A stretch of 64,000 bases of DNA from Dysgonomonas sp900556485 (GTDB taxonomy: Bacteria > Bacteroidota > Bacteroidia > Bacteroidales > Dysgonomonadaceae). The stretch spans positions 41,567 through 105,566 of the forward strand of contig JAWDXK010000014.1 in the NCBI GenBank assembly GCA_032477155.1, written 5' to 3'. This document shows positions 34,467-43,312 of this stretch, piece after piece (positions within the stretch are counted from its first letter, which is position 1; each line of letters begins with the position of its first letter). The position numbers and the translations under genes are program-made. Under the pieces are notes generated by a model. That model saw nothing but the letters and a program-made list of their open reading frames with translations, was not told the DNA's origin and did not search any database.

Positions 34467-35449
34467 TATTTACTCTTTAATTTATCTACCTCATTCATAA
34501 TATCAGTCCACTTGTGTTCCTTTATCTGAGCACCAATATCTTCAATCACATGAGCAGCTAATAAGGTACCAATCTGTCCTGAAACAGAAAGAGAGCAGCC
34601 GTTTATAAGTCCGTAAATAAAACCTGATGCATATAAGTCTCCGGCGCCTGTTGTATCGAGACAGTTCACAGTTAAAGCAGGGACGAAGACCTTTTCATCG
34701 CCTCTCTGTATCCATGATCCTTTTGCACCTACCTTCACAATAGCTATCTTGACTTGCTTTGCAAGCACTGTAACAGCCTCTTCGGGAGTAGTATTTAATA
34801 AGACCTTCGCTTCTTCTTCATTGGCAAAAACAATATCTACGTATTGGGGAATAATCCTTAGAAGGAAGTCCAGGTTATCCTCTACTACATTATAGCTTGC
34901 CATATCCAATATTATCTGAGCCCCTACTTCTTTGGCTAAGACTATTGCTTTTTCAATAAGTGCATGGCTTTGGACGAGATAACCTTCGATATAGAAGTAG
35001 TCGTATCCTATAAAGTCTTCTTCTTTAAGCTCATCAGCATTTAATAGCGCTGCTGCTCCAAGATATGTTCCAAAAGTACGTTCTCCATCTTTTGATATGA
35101 ATGTAGAAGCAACGCCTGAAACTTCTTTTACTTCTGTTAGATGAGACTTCACATTATGCTTATTTAAATCGCCCTTATAATGCTGTCCATAAGAATCATC
35201 GCCAATACGTCCTAAGAAACCGGTATTAATTCCTAATTGAGCTAATCCGATTATCGTATTTGAGGCAGAACCTCCGGATACAATACTTTTTTCTAATTTA
35301 TTTATCTCATTACTCAATATTTCGAATTTAGCTTTATCTATAAGTTGCATGCTGCCTTTAGGAAGATTAAGATGCTCTAAAATTTTATCATCTTCGATAA
35401 TAGCCAGCACGTCAACAAGGGCATTGCCCATACCTAATACTTTTGTCAT
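34466..35449 (-). CDS. PfkB-family carbohydrate/nucleoside kinase, probably adenosine kinase-like
   Basis: 327 residues. N-terminal G-N-A-L-V-D substrate motif, the G-G-S-A-S-N motif (59-64), and the C-terminal signature D-T-T-G-A-G-D (265-271) with catalytic Asp271. The N-terminus (M-G-N-A-L-V-D-V) and length match the Bacteroidales proteins usually annotated adenosine kinase, which phosphorylate adenosine or a related sugar with ATP in the cytoplasm. Substrate remains uncertain within PfkB. First gene of a two-gene operon with the SDR, with a -7 promoter about 20 bases upstream. Confidence 0.85.
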   Translation of the reverse strand: MTKVLGMGNALVDVLAIIEDDKILEHLNLPKGSMQLIDKAKFEILSNEINKLEKSIVSGGSASNTIIGLAQLGINTGFLGRIGDDSYGQHYKGDLNKHNVKSHLTEVKEVSGVASTFISKDGERTFGTYLGAAALLNADELKEEDFIGYDYFYIEGYLVQSHALIEKAIVLAKEVGAQIILDMASYNVVEDNLDFLLRIIPQYVDIVFANEEEAKVLLNTTPEEAVTVLAKQVKIAIVKVGAKGSWIQRGDEKVFVPALTVNCLDTTGAGDLYASGFIYGLINGCSLSVSGQIGTLLAAHVIEDIGAQIKEHKWTDIMNEVDKLKSK

Positions 35450-35469
35450 ATTTATTAAAAATTTTTACA

Positions 35470-35477
35470 CAAAGATA
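35470..35477 (-). promoter_or_regulatory. -7 promoter element for the kinase-SDR operon
   Basis: Minus-strand TATCTTTG matches TAnnTTTG, giving a very short leader before the ATG at 35449. It stands back to back with the tRNA promoter. Confidence 0.55.
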
Positions 35478-35500
35478 TTGCATAATTCATAAATAAGGAC

Positions 35501-35508
35501 TATTTTTG
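35501..35508 (+). promoter_or_regulatory. -7 promoter element for tRNA-Asn copy 1
   Basis: TATTTTTG matches TAnnTTTG, 25 bases before the tRNA. No TTTG at -33. It differs from the promoter of the second copy. Confidence 0.5.
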
Positions 35509-35532
35509 CATCACTTTTGAAGAGAATAACAT

Positions 35533-35606
35533 TCTTCCTTAGCTCAGTCGGTTAGAGCATCTGACTGTTAATCAGAGGGTCCTTGGTTCAAGTCCAAGAG
35601 GAAGAG
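35533..35606 (+). tRNA. tRNA-Asn (anticodon GTT), copy 1
   Basis: 74 bases folding as a full cloverleaf: acceptor TCTTCCT/AGGAAGA (7 perfect pairs), D arm with GCTC...GAGC, anticodon arm TCTGA-CTGTTAA-TCAGA with anticodon GTT, T arm CTTGG-TTCAAGT-CCAAG, discriminator G. The CCA end is not encoded. Identical over its whole length to the tRNA at 60767-60840. A hairpin terminator follows. Confidence 0.97.
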
Positions 35607-35620
35607 CAAAAGAGAATCAG

Positions 35621-35650
35621 AGAGTCGCAATAAATTGTGACTCTTTTCTC
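35621..35650 (+). terminator. Terminator after tRNA-Asn copy 1
   Basis: AGAGTCGCAA pairs with TTGTGACTCT (one G-T pair) around TAAA, followed by a T-rich TTTTCTC tail. Confidence 0.75.
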
Positions 35651-35704
35651 TTTTAATGTACATGTAAAAGCTACCTTACAATAGCTATTGTCATATTCAC
35701 CTGA

Positions 35705-35869
35705 TCATATCACCATAAGCCCCAAAAAAGCACCCCCTTGGTCATCTTTAGCGAGGTATCCGTGGTAGTTCACCCCAATATAACTTACTATAATCAGATC
35801 CCCAGTATTTCTGAAAAATTCCACGAAAACGGTTGATATTCCAACTGTTCTTTCATATTCTACTATCTT
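35705..35869 (-). other. 54-codon open remnant between tRNA-Asn and the sialic acid locus
   Basis: On the minus strand a frame without ATG near its start stays open for 54 codons and ends Y-H-G-Y-L-A-K-D-D-Q-G-G-A-F-L-G-L-M-V-I before a TGA. The C-terminal part reads like protein, but there is no start codon and the surrounding 230 bases hold nothing else. It could be the tail of a decayed gene or chance. I do not recognise it. Confidence 0.2.
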
Positions 35870-35885
35870 CTATTTTTTACATATC

Positions 35886-37418
35886 TTATACCTGATCTAC
35901 TCTTGGATATACCTTTGGTAATGATGCTCTATCTATTATGGCACCATACGAACGTAATTTATCTTTAAGTTCCGAGATATTCACATGAGTAAACGGAATG
36001 TCCTTACTTATTACCTGTGCAGTAGCTAAACCGGCAGCTTCACCCATAGCCATACAAGGAGCCATTACTCTCACAGGACCAAGAACCTGTCCTTCTACAC
36101 TTACCGCTCTTCCCGGACAAATTAGATTGTCTATCGGCCGAGGGAGCATAATCCTAAAAGGTAATGGAGTTGTAAGCCCTTTTTCCACTTTCGATTTAAA
36201 TCCGGTAACCTCATCTTCCGCAAATGGTTGCACACTCGGTTTATTAGGATCAGGTAAATCCCAACCATACATGCTGAACCCGATACAATCATCAAAATCA
36301 CGATCTTTTTTTAAGTCTTCCACTGTCATTACATAATCTCCTACTATCCGCCGAGTCTCTCTGACGCCCAATTGCGATGCTATCGACTTGATTTTTGCAT
36401 TCTTAAAGCCAGGAAAATGTTTTTGAAGAATATCCAATAACTCATGAGCCTCTTTTCGCCCTTGCTTCATTCCTTCCGAGACAGATTTGCCATCTGTTCC
36501 ATCAATACCTATCAAACGGCTGGTATTCACATAGAATTCTCCTTTCTCAATCAGTTGTGTGCAAATGAATATATCATAAGGAAAATTCCATTCCCCTGTC
36601 GATCTTAACTTTTCTATCAGGCTTCTGAATTTTGGATCACGATTCTTTACTACAGCTTTATAGAGTTCGTCCGCATCTACATTATAGGCATGGAAAATAA
36701 GGGAAGAGGGTGTAAGCTTACCATCCTCAGGACGTCCCTTTATCGTTTTACATCCGCATCTATTGGCAACATCTGCATTACCTGTTGCATCTATAACAGC
36801 TTTTACTGGCACTGTGAACAAACCACTCTGATTATATAATACAACATGAGTGATGATATTCGCATCTACAATTGCATCTACAAACTGGGTTTGAAGAAGG
36901 ACATCAATACCAGCCTTCTCCATTTTTTCGTCTAAAAACATATCTACTTTGAACGGATCGAGCGGGATACCATGAATAAACCAATTATACCATCCGTAAG
37001 GATGATATTCCTTTTTGGTATCTAACTTAGGAATCACAGCAAATCCTCTGCTCGCAGCCTCTTCGGCTAATGCCTTAAACAATCCTCCGACTACCCATTC
37101 TCCTTCCTGACTACGTCCGCCCAACCAGTGTGAAACATGTCCGCTAACAGCCATTCCTCCTAATTGCCCCATATTCTCAATCAATAAGACTTTTAAGCCT
37201 TCCCGGCGAGCTGATAATGCCGCTATTGTTCCCGATGGACCTCCACCGCAAACTACCACATCATATTTTTCACCACAAGGTAGCTTTTTGTAATAATTTA
37301 TTTTCCCTTTCTCGTCGCTTCTACCTTTTGAATCGGTACTGCAAGATATAACTGAGGGTAAACAGCTGGCAGCCCCTAGAACGGACATATATTTTAAAAA
37401 TTTTCGTCTATTATTCAT
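35886..37418 (-). CDS. Secreted FAD-dependent oxidoreductase of the sialic acid locus
   Basis: 510 residues. The N-terminus R-R-K-F-L-K resembles a Tat signal (twin Arg 4-5), followed by a lipobox-like V-I-S-C (Cys26). A Rossmann motif C-G-G-G-P-S-G (57-63) with a Glu about 20 residues later (L-L-I-E-N) binds FAD; the family is FAD_oxidored (PF12831-like). Typical C-terminal P-C-M-A-M-G-E-A-A-G-L-A-T-A is present. Export of a folded flavoprotein through Tat is consistent. It is the last gene of the sialic acid locus, 17 bases after a mutarotase gene. Its substrate is unknown; action on a sialic acid derivative is an inference from position. Confidence 0.85.
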   Translation of the reverse strand: MNNRRKFLKYMSVLGAASCLPSVISCSTDSKGRSDEKGKINYYKKLPCGEKYDVVVCGGGPSGTIAALSARREGLKVLLIENMGQLGGMAVSGHVSHWLGGRSQEGEWVVGGLFKALAEEAASRGFAVIPKLDTKKEYHPYGWYNWFIHGIPLDPFKVDMFLDEKMEKAGIDVLLQTQFVDAIVDANIITHVVLYNQSGLFTVPVKAVIDATGNADVANRCGCKTIKGRPEDGKLTPSSLIFHAYNVDADELYKAVVKNRDPKFRSLIEKLRSTGEWNFPYDIFICTQLIEKGEFYVNTSRLIGIDGTDGKSVSEGMKQGRKEAHELLDILQKHFPGFKNAKIKSIASQLGVRETRRIVGDYVMTVEDLKKDRDFDDCIGFSMYGWDLPDPNKPSVQPFAEDEVTGFKSKVEKGLTTPLPFRIMLPRPIDNLICPGRAVSVEGQVLGPVRVMAPCMAMGEAAGLATAQVISKDIPFTHVNISELKDKLRSYGAIIDRASLPKVYPRVDQV

Positions 37419-37435
37419 CGTATTATAATTTTAGT

Positions 37436-38500
37436 TTATTCATTAAATTCTTTATCAATGTTAATAGTAATAACTGTTGAAGTCCTAACGCTCGGCCTTA
37501 TCTCACCACCGGCAATAACTATCTGCCCCTCCCATAAAACAGCAGGGGTATTAAGTATTGCTAATTGCAGATTTCCTATACTATAGCTTGCCCCGTTTGT
37601 TGTATTATATACAAATATGTCCGGAGTAAAATGGTAATCATTCTTTATCTTATTTATTTTCTTCATATCATGTCCGTCCGATCCGCTGAATATCAACAAT
37701 CCAATCTTTCCTATCGCAATTGCCGGAGCACCTAATACGGGTCTAGGCATATCAGGCAATCTCTTCCATATAGAATCCTTGGCCTGCTTAGGATTATAAC
37801 AATATACATCTTTCAAATAATCGGTAGAATTTCTTCCTCCAAACAAAAAGAGACAATCATTATCCCCATTCGACTGTTTCAACAACAATGGCCCAAATCT
37901 TTTACCCCAAGGCACCGAAGGCATATCGACCCATTCTTTTGAAAAATCAGACAATTCTAATTTCCAAAAATTCTGCAAAGGGCCTTCATTTTTACCTCCA
38001 GCCAGATAGATAGCATTATCTAATATTGCCGCTGATGGATATGAACAAGAAACAGGCAAAGAAGCTAAATAATCTATCGTAACCTTATTAAGTTCCGAGT
38101 TCCAACACATTCGCCAAACTTTATCACTTTTTCCATATTCGTTTTCTCCGCCCAGACAAATTACACCATCATCTGTGTTTACCATAGCACCATGAGCAAT
38201 ACGAAATGGGAGTTTGCCAACATATCTCCAGGTATATTTATCTTCTTTCTTTGTACAAACAAATATTGAATCTGAATACTGTTTGTTGCCATTCTCCCAC
38301 AATGGACGATCGAAATATGAACCACCTGCAACAATCAAAACATCATTGCTCAACCCAACAAAGGCACCTCCTACTTCCTTAGATACCGGAATATTTGGAA
38401 TAGTTACAGTATCAGAATGCACCCACTCTATAGACTGGGCTAGAATATTACTACAGAATAGACACATTGTCAGAAGTAGAAGAATACCGTTCTTTTTCAT
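37436..38500 (-). CDS. NanM-like cyclically permuted mutarotase (Kelch propeller), periplasmic form
   Basis: 354 residues with a cleavable signal peptide (ending I-L-A-Q). Kelch-type repeats make a six-bladed propeller: G-G-A-F-V-G-L, L-I-V-A-G-G-S-Y-F, I-C-L-G-G-E, I-Y-L-A-G-G-K, L-F-L-F-G-G-R, L-L-I-F-S-G-S and I-V-I-A-G-G-E at the end. The start with P-x-x-K-E-V-G-G-A-F matches Bacteroidota N-acetylneuraminate epimerases, which speed up alpha to beta conversion of sialic acid released by sialidase. Four bases after the upstream sialidase. It shares fold and context with the lipoprotein mutarotase at 52652-53728. Confidence 0.88.
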   Translation of the reverse strand: MKKNGILLLLTMCLFCSNILAQSIEWVHSDTVTIPNIPVSKEVGGAFVGLSNDVLIVAGGSYFDRPLWENGNKQYSDSIFVCTKKEDKYTWRYVGKLPFRIAHGAMVNTDDGVICLGGENEYGKSDKVWRMCWNSELNKVTIDYLASLPVSCSYPSAAILDNAIYLAGGKNEGPLQNFWKLELSDFSKEWVDMPSVPWGKRFGPLLLKQSNGDNDCLFLFGGRNSTDYLKDVYCYNPKQAKDSIWKRLPDMPRPVLGAPAIAIGKIGLLIFSGSDGHDMKKINKIKNDYHFTPDIFVYNTTNGASYSIGNLQLAILNTPAVLWEGQIVIAGGEIRPSVRTSTVITINIDKEFNE

Positions 38501-38503
38501 TCG

Positions 38504-39829
38504 TTACTTTATATCATCTTTACCATCTGTTATCCACGCTAGATTGACTTTTACACAGTACATCGGCTTATATTTCCCCGTTTCATACAAGATAAGCACA
38601 GATTTATCAGGAAGCACAGCCATATCGCTGTACGACACATTACCTTTATCCACCAATCTGCTAACATTCCATGTTTTACCCTCATCATAACTCAATCTGA
38701 TGGTAAGCCTTTTGCGTCCCTCTGTAGACTCATTCTTACAATATATAAGACGGCTTCGACCTTCCTTATCACTTGTCAATCTGATCAGACCACCATCACA
38801 AGTATTAGATAAGGGGAAGTTTTTATCTATCTGAATATCCGACCAATTAATTCCACCATCTTTACTTGTCGCAGTCATCCGGTAACTATTCTTTTCTTTC
38901 GGATCGTTATTTACATATCTTGCATTGATATAGATCTTACCATTATCAAGTTCTACCATACGCGATTCATTCATATTCAGTCCATCATGTCCGAATGAAG
39001 TCCCATATTTCCATGTTTTACCATGATCATCACTATAAATTGTACATAAACCATATTTTCTATCTAGAATACTAATAGCCGTACCATCAATCGTTCCTAA
39101 AGCCGTCCTGTTCCAAACCTGTAATAATAGTCTTCCTGATGAAAGCTGAATACCATGTCCGGGACCGGGCATATGAAAAGCTCTTCCCAAATAATCGCAA
39201 GGAAATCCATTGATATCAGTTATCCATTCCCCATTCACATCTTTATTGGGCTGCCCATCTTTATTGGCATTAATTACATCGGTGACTTCCACTCTGTCAG
39301 ACCATGTCAAACCATCATCGTCACTATAGCGGTAAAACACTTTAGTATATCTCTGCAAATCCTTATCACCGACAGCACCTTCGCTTAACGAATAAAAGAA
39401 GAATATCCTTCCTGTAATATAGTCTACTAAAGGAGCTACATTCGTCCACACTTCTTTCTTTTCGGGAACATCCTGCGAAGCGATCAGATTTTTATGTATT
39501 TTCCAAAAATTGCCATCACTCTTTTCGATATAATAGTTTTCCGACCATGAGAGGCTACCATCAGTACTTCTTTTCATTACCAGATGCTTAGGTGCATCAT
39601 CTTTATACCCTATACGAGACTCGGCAAAAGCCAACACACTACCTTTTTTCGTAACAACTATTCCGGGTATTCTATAACCATCGACTCTTTCTTCGTAACT
39701 ATTCCAAACTATTGTTTTCTCAAACGTCTGTTTTGATTCCACAACTATAGAATCGACAGACATCGAAACCAGCGATACCGAATAGAAAAGTAATACAGAC
39801 AAAATAGAAAAGACTTTATATTTACACAT
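38504..39829 (-). CDS. Exo-alpha-sialidase (GH33), secreted
   Basis: 441 residues with signal peptide. The sialidase Y-R-I-P motif is at 52-55 (catalytic triad Arg53), followed by A-E-S-R and a D-D-A-P segment carrying the acid/base Asp, and at least four Asp boxes: S-T-D-G-S-L-S-W, S-D-D-D-G-L-T-W, S-D-D-H-G-K-T-W and S-Y-D-E-G-K-T-W. It cleaves terminal sialic acid from host or dietary glycans. It lacks the extra N-terminal domain of the sialidase at 49826-51478, so the two are distinct enzymes of one locus. Located between the sialidase-DUF1080 fusion and a mutarotase gene with gaps of 11 and 3 bases. Confidence 0.92.
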   Translation of the reverse strand: MCKYKVFSILSVLLFYSVSLVSMSVDSIVVESKQTFEKTIVWNSYEERVDGYRIPGIVVTKKGSVLAFAESRIGYKDDAPKHLVMKRSTDGSLSWSENYYIEKSDGNFWKIHKNLIASQDVPEKKEVWTNVAPLVDYITGRIFFFYSLSEGAVGDKDLQRYTKVFYRYSDDDGLTWSDRVEVTDVINANKDGQPNKDVNGEWITDINGFPCDYLGRAFHMPGPGHGIQLSSGRLLLQVWNRTALGTIDGTAISILDRKYGLCTIYSDDHGKTWKYGTSFGHDGLNMNESRMVELDNGKIYINARYVNNDPKEKNSYRMTATSKDGGINWSDIQIDKNFPLSNTCDGGLIRLTSDKEGRSRLIYCKNESTEGRKRLTIRLSYDEGKTWNVSRLVDKGNVSYSDMAVLPDKSVLILYETGKYKPMYCVKVNLAWITDGKDDIK

Positions 39830-39840
39830 TAGAGTATATT

Positions 39841-41637
39841 TTAATATAATTCTCTGATTCTAATATTCTTAAACCACACATCATTGCCATGATCTTGCAA
39901 TCCGATATATCCTGAGTGTTCTATACCTCCAGGATTCAGGAATTCAGGCCATTGATTGAATTTACTTCCGGCAACCATTTCATCCCATTTAGGAGTCCAC
40001 AATTGATATCCTAATACATTCTTTCCGTTTTGATAATGTGAAATATTACCTCCTCTAACAATGATGCGACCTTTATTCCACTTACCAAAAGATTTGGCAT
40101 TCTGAGGTTTCGCAGGAATCATATCATACAAAGAAGCAGATTTCCGATTACCGTCCTTACCTAGTCTGGCATCCTTATGGTTTTCATTATCTAAAATCTG
40201 ATATTCGGGTGCAGACTGGAATATGCGTTTACCTTTACTCTCCGTTGCCAAATAGAAAACACCACTGTTAGCACCTTTCGATATTTTGTATTCAAACTCT
40301 AGTTCAAAGTTTTTGAACTTTTTATCAAATATGATATCTCCTCCATCTTTGCTTCCTCCACGTCCGTCAGGCGAGCTATTTATCTTAATCGCACCATTTT
40401 CAACAGTCCATTTCTTAGGAATGTCATTACGGTTATACCCCCTCCATCCATTGAGTGTTTTACCATCAAACAGAGAAATCCATTCATTATTTTCAGTAAT
40501 TTCTGAAGTAAATTCTTCGAGTTTGAAACGAGTAGACACAACTGAATTCTTCTCTACGCCCGAACGATATTTTATATACGTGGTAGCTACAAACGTACCA
40601 TCAGGCAGCAATTCCAAACCCGGATAGCCACAATCTCCCCCTCTATAACTATGTAATAATTTTATTCTGAAATCACCTTGTTTTCCATTGATAATGTCTT
40701 CATATCTGCCTACCCATGCAACAAAATGTGTGCGTGTGATACTTCCGTTTCCTGTATCCCGAAATGCAATTACCAACCTACCATCAGGAGTATATTTTGC
40801 TTTATGCCTATCGCCATGCAATGCAAATGGCAAAGGCTTAACTTTCGACCATGTTCTGCCCTCATCATTGCTGACCATATATAGGGATACACGTTTTACA
40901 TTCTCTCTGATAAGGCAAAGAAGTTGTTTCCCATCGGGCGAACGTACTATTTCCGGTTCACATGGTTTCAGCCCGGGTATATCAAGTGTAATATCCCAGG
41001 GACTCCATGTAAAGCCTCCGTCTTTGGAGTAACTTCGAGCAACCACATTTGAACGTTTCTCTTTCTTTTCTCCGGGACGCCTAATATTAGACATTGCCAA
41101 AAGTTCTTTGCCTCCATTGATCGGTTCTATCGTACAAAAGGGCATCGCTCCCAACCCTAAATCATTACTTTTCATTGAGGACCATGTCTGCCCCAAATCT
41201 TCGGAGCAAGACTGATACATTTTTTTCCCGGGACCTTCTCCGGCAAAAACAAAAAGACGATAATTACCTTTCGGATCCGGTAAGCGGTAGATAGTCGGAC
41301 AATTACGAACGGTAGTCCAGTTTTCGGGCACATCAAGTAATTCACTCCAAGTCAGACCTCCGTCTATACTCTTTTTGAGAGGTCCACATGGTCCTGCATG
41401 CTTGTATGTCCATACACAATAAATGGTTTTTCCATCAGGTAATAATACGGTGGTAGGATGTCCTTGATATATATCTTCCGTTCCTTGAGCTATGATAACC
41501 TGCCTTGCGGTATCCGCTGAAATATCGTATTGCTTTATATTTTTCTTTGGTGAACTTGCTTCAGCTCCATATAAAGAACTATCTATATTAAATAGAAAAA
41601 GAATTGATAATATAAGATTGATAAAAAGTATCTTCAT
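39841..41637 (-). CDS. Sialidase-like propeller fused to DUF1080 (3-keto-disaccharide hydrolase-like) domain
   Basis: 598 residues, signal peptide. Residues about 40-385 form a BNR/sialidase-type propeller with Asp boxes (S-I-D-G-G-L-T-W, S-E-D-L-G-Q-T-W, S-K-D-G-G-F-T-W, S-N-D-E-G-R-T-W) but no clear F/Y-R-I-P motif, so it may be a different glycosidase or a binder. Residues about 400-598 are DUF1080, a laminin-G-like fold starting W-I-S-L-F-D-G-K-T-L-N-G-W and ending W-F-K-N-I-R-I-R-E. DUF1080 proteins include hydrolases of 3-keto sugars. The fusion sits beside a true sialidase and an FAD oxidoreductase. A 12-bp hairpin separates it from the lipoprotein gene upstream. Confidence 0.88.
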   Translation of the reverse strand: MKILFINLILSILFLFNIDSSLYGAEASSPKKNIKQYDISADTARQVIIAQGTEDIYQGHPTTVLLPDGKTIYCVWTYKHAGPCGPLKKSIDGGLTWSELLDVPENWTTVRNCPTIYRLPDPKGNYRLFVFAGEGPGKKMYQSCSEDLGQTWSSMKSNDLGLGAMPFCTIEPINGGKELLAMSNIRRPGEKKEKRSNVVARSYSKDGGFTWSPWDITLDIPGLKPCEPEIVRSPDGKQLLCLIRENVKRVSLYMVSNDEGRTWSKVKPLPFALHGDRHKAKYTPDGRLVIAFRDTGNGSITRTHFVAWVGRYEDIINGKQGDFRIKLLHSYRGGDCGYPGLELLPDGTFVATTYIKYRSGVEKNSVVSTRFKLEEFTSEITENNEWISLFDGKTLNGWRGYNRNDIPKKWTVENGAIKINSSPDGRGGSKDGGDIIFDKKFKNFELEFEYKISKGANSGVFYLATESKGKRIFQSAPEYQILDNENHKDARLGKDGNRKSASLYDMIPAKPQNAKSFGKWNKGRIIVRGGNISHYQNGKNVLGYQLWTPKWDEMVAGSKFNQWPEFLNPGGIEHSGYIGLQDHGNDVWFKNIRIRELY

Positions 41638-41667
41638 TTATGTCTTTATTATTAATTTTTTATAATA

Positions 41668-41701
41668 CACACGGCTTTATATTTGATCCTAAAGCCGTGT
41701 G
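41668..41701 (-). promoter_or_regulatory. Hairpin in the operon between lipoprotein and sialidase-DUF1080 genes
   Basis: CACACGGCTTTA pairs perfectly with TAAAGCCGTGTG (12 bp, ten-base loop). On the minus strand it is followed by TATTATAAAAAAT rather than a T-run, so it looks like an attenuator, partial terminator or mRNA-processing hairpin that may set relative amounts of SusCD and enzymes. Confidence 0.55.
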
Positions 41702-41710
41702 CTCCACAAC

Positions 41711-43312
41711 TTAAAGTTCTACTTTTATTTTTGCCATTATGGTAGAATTCCCCGGAGTTTTCTGTTCATGTTTCACTACCGAATCCACAGTTATAAGTAC
41801 TCTTTTCGGCTGTCCCTTAATTATTGCTTCATAAACCGCCACATTCATTGGTATCGGTACTGTTGTCATATTAGTGAATACTGTTACACCTTCGGTACTC
41901 TCTATTATGATAGGTTCGGTCTTGAAATCATCTATTGTAGCTTTTTCAAAATCGTTCCATTTCACAGCAGACTTACCTATTGTATATGTATTTCTGCCAG
42001 GCCATGCATCAGGATATGTTCCCACAGGGCTACATGTACCGGTTCCTGAGTCGAACTTACTCTTTGTTTCTAAAGATGTTAGTCTTATATTCTTGTTATT
42101 ATTCCATATCGCAAAACCTACATCCATCGACTGATATTGCTCTTTCCCAGCACAGAATGTAAATATATTCCCCAATTCGGCTGAGAATATCGGTCCTGTT
42201 CCCGATGAGAAATCAGTATTCTTTGCTGCAGCCAATGAAGCAAACAGATAATAATATTTATAACCAACATGCATTTCTAATGTACGGCTATTAACCTTAC
42301 CTGCACTATTTTCGGCTTCGATGATAATGGAACCCAGATTATTTTCTGCCGTGAAATCGACTTTGAATTTTCCATCCGCACCTATCGATATATTGGTATT
42401 GTCTTTAGATACACTTCCATCCCTTTTTACCATTCGGTATGTAAATCTGTTGAGTGCATTCGCCGAAGAAATATTTCCTGAGAAAGAATATACCTGCCCA
42501 TTTTTTATCCCGTTATAAAACTCTGAATTTTCGTTCAAAGTAAGAGATACAGCATGTTTATAATCAACAACAAGGAATGTCTCACGATTTTTATTCAATT
42601 CTCCTGCAGATACTTTTGCCCTGATTGCTGTAGTTCCTTTTTCGAAAATATACGATTCTCCGCTTTCCCATGTTTTAAGGTTTATAACAGCCGATTTCTC
42701 GCTATTTCTAAAGAAAATAGTATCATTTATTCTTGTCGTGCCATATTCTGTGGTTTGGAATAACACAAGATAGTTAAGTTCTTCCTCACTCGATACATTC
42801 ACAAAGACATCAGGCATAGGATCATCTTCTACATACACGATTGAATTCATTTTGTTAGAACCTTCTTTATCCGATGAAAAATATGCATTCGGTAAACCAA
42901 TAACAGGAATAACTTTAATTGGCAACTGAGAGATAGTTACCTGTCCTGACCTATCTGTAGCCACAAGCTTGAACGCAACCATATCTTCGGTAAAAGACGT
43001 AGTCTGATTAACAGAGTAAGTAGTAGGATTATAGAAAGATGTAACAGGCCTGTCCAATTGTTCTTCTGTAAGCTTATCTTCTGCATTTTTCTTCACAATA
43101 AACATTTCCACAGTCTTCAACCCCTCTTCGGAATTAACGACGCAAATAATAGAAGGTATGCCGGCATTGTTCAGATTTATAACCAATTCCTCGCTTGGAT
43201 ACAAAACCGTAGGCGGGCTTTTAAGCACTTCATCATCCTTACAAGAAAAGGCGACACTCAATATCATTATACTAATGATACTTATAATTAATAGTTTGCT
43301 ATATCGTATCAT
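41711..43312 (-). CDS. Large surface lipoprotein of the sialic acid SusCD locus, unknown family
   Basis: 533 residues. Lipoprotein signal ends A-F-S-C (Cys24) with acidic K-D-D-E after it. The body appears to be three or four immunoglobulin-like beta modules (about 33-135, 135-235, 240-340) and a C-terminal domain (345-533) beginning Y-K-Y-Y-Y-L-F-A-S-L. It may belong to a DUF4466-like group but I cannot confirm this. By position, after SusD and the fasciclin-like protein, it probably binds sialylated glycans at the surface. ATG overlaps the upstream stop by ATGA. Confidence 0.65.
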   Translation of the reverse strand: MIRYSKLLIISIISIMILSVAFSCKDDEVLKSPPTVLYPSEELVINLNNAGIPSIICVVNSEEGLKTVEMFIVKKNAEDKLTEEQLDRPVTSFYNPTTYSVNQTTSFTEDMVAFKLVATDRSGQVTISQLPIKVIPVIGLPNAYFSSDKEGSNKMNSIVYVEDDPMPDVFVNVSSEEELNYLVLFQTTEYGTTRINDTIFFRNSEKSAVINLKTWESGESYIFEKGTTAIRAKVSAGELNKNRETFLVVDYKHAVSLTLNENSEFYNGIKNGQVYSFSGNISSANALNRFTYRMVKRDGSVSKDNTNISIGADGKFKVDFTAENNLGSIIIEAENSAGKVNSRTLEMHVGYKYYYLFASLAAAKNTDFSSGTGPIFSAELGNIFTFCAGKEQYQSMDVGFAIWNNNKNIRLTSLETKSKFDSGTGTCSPVGTYPDAWPGRNTYTIGKSAVKWNDFEKATIDDFKTEPIIIESTEGVTVFTNMTTVPIPMNVAVYEAIIKGQPKRVLITVDSVVKHEQKTPGNSTIMAKIKVEL

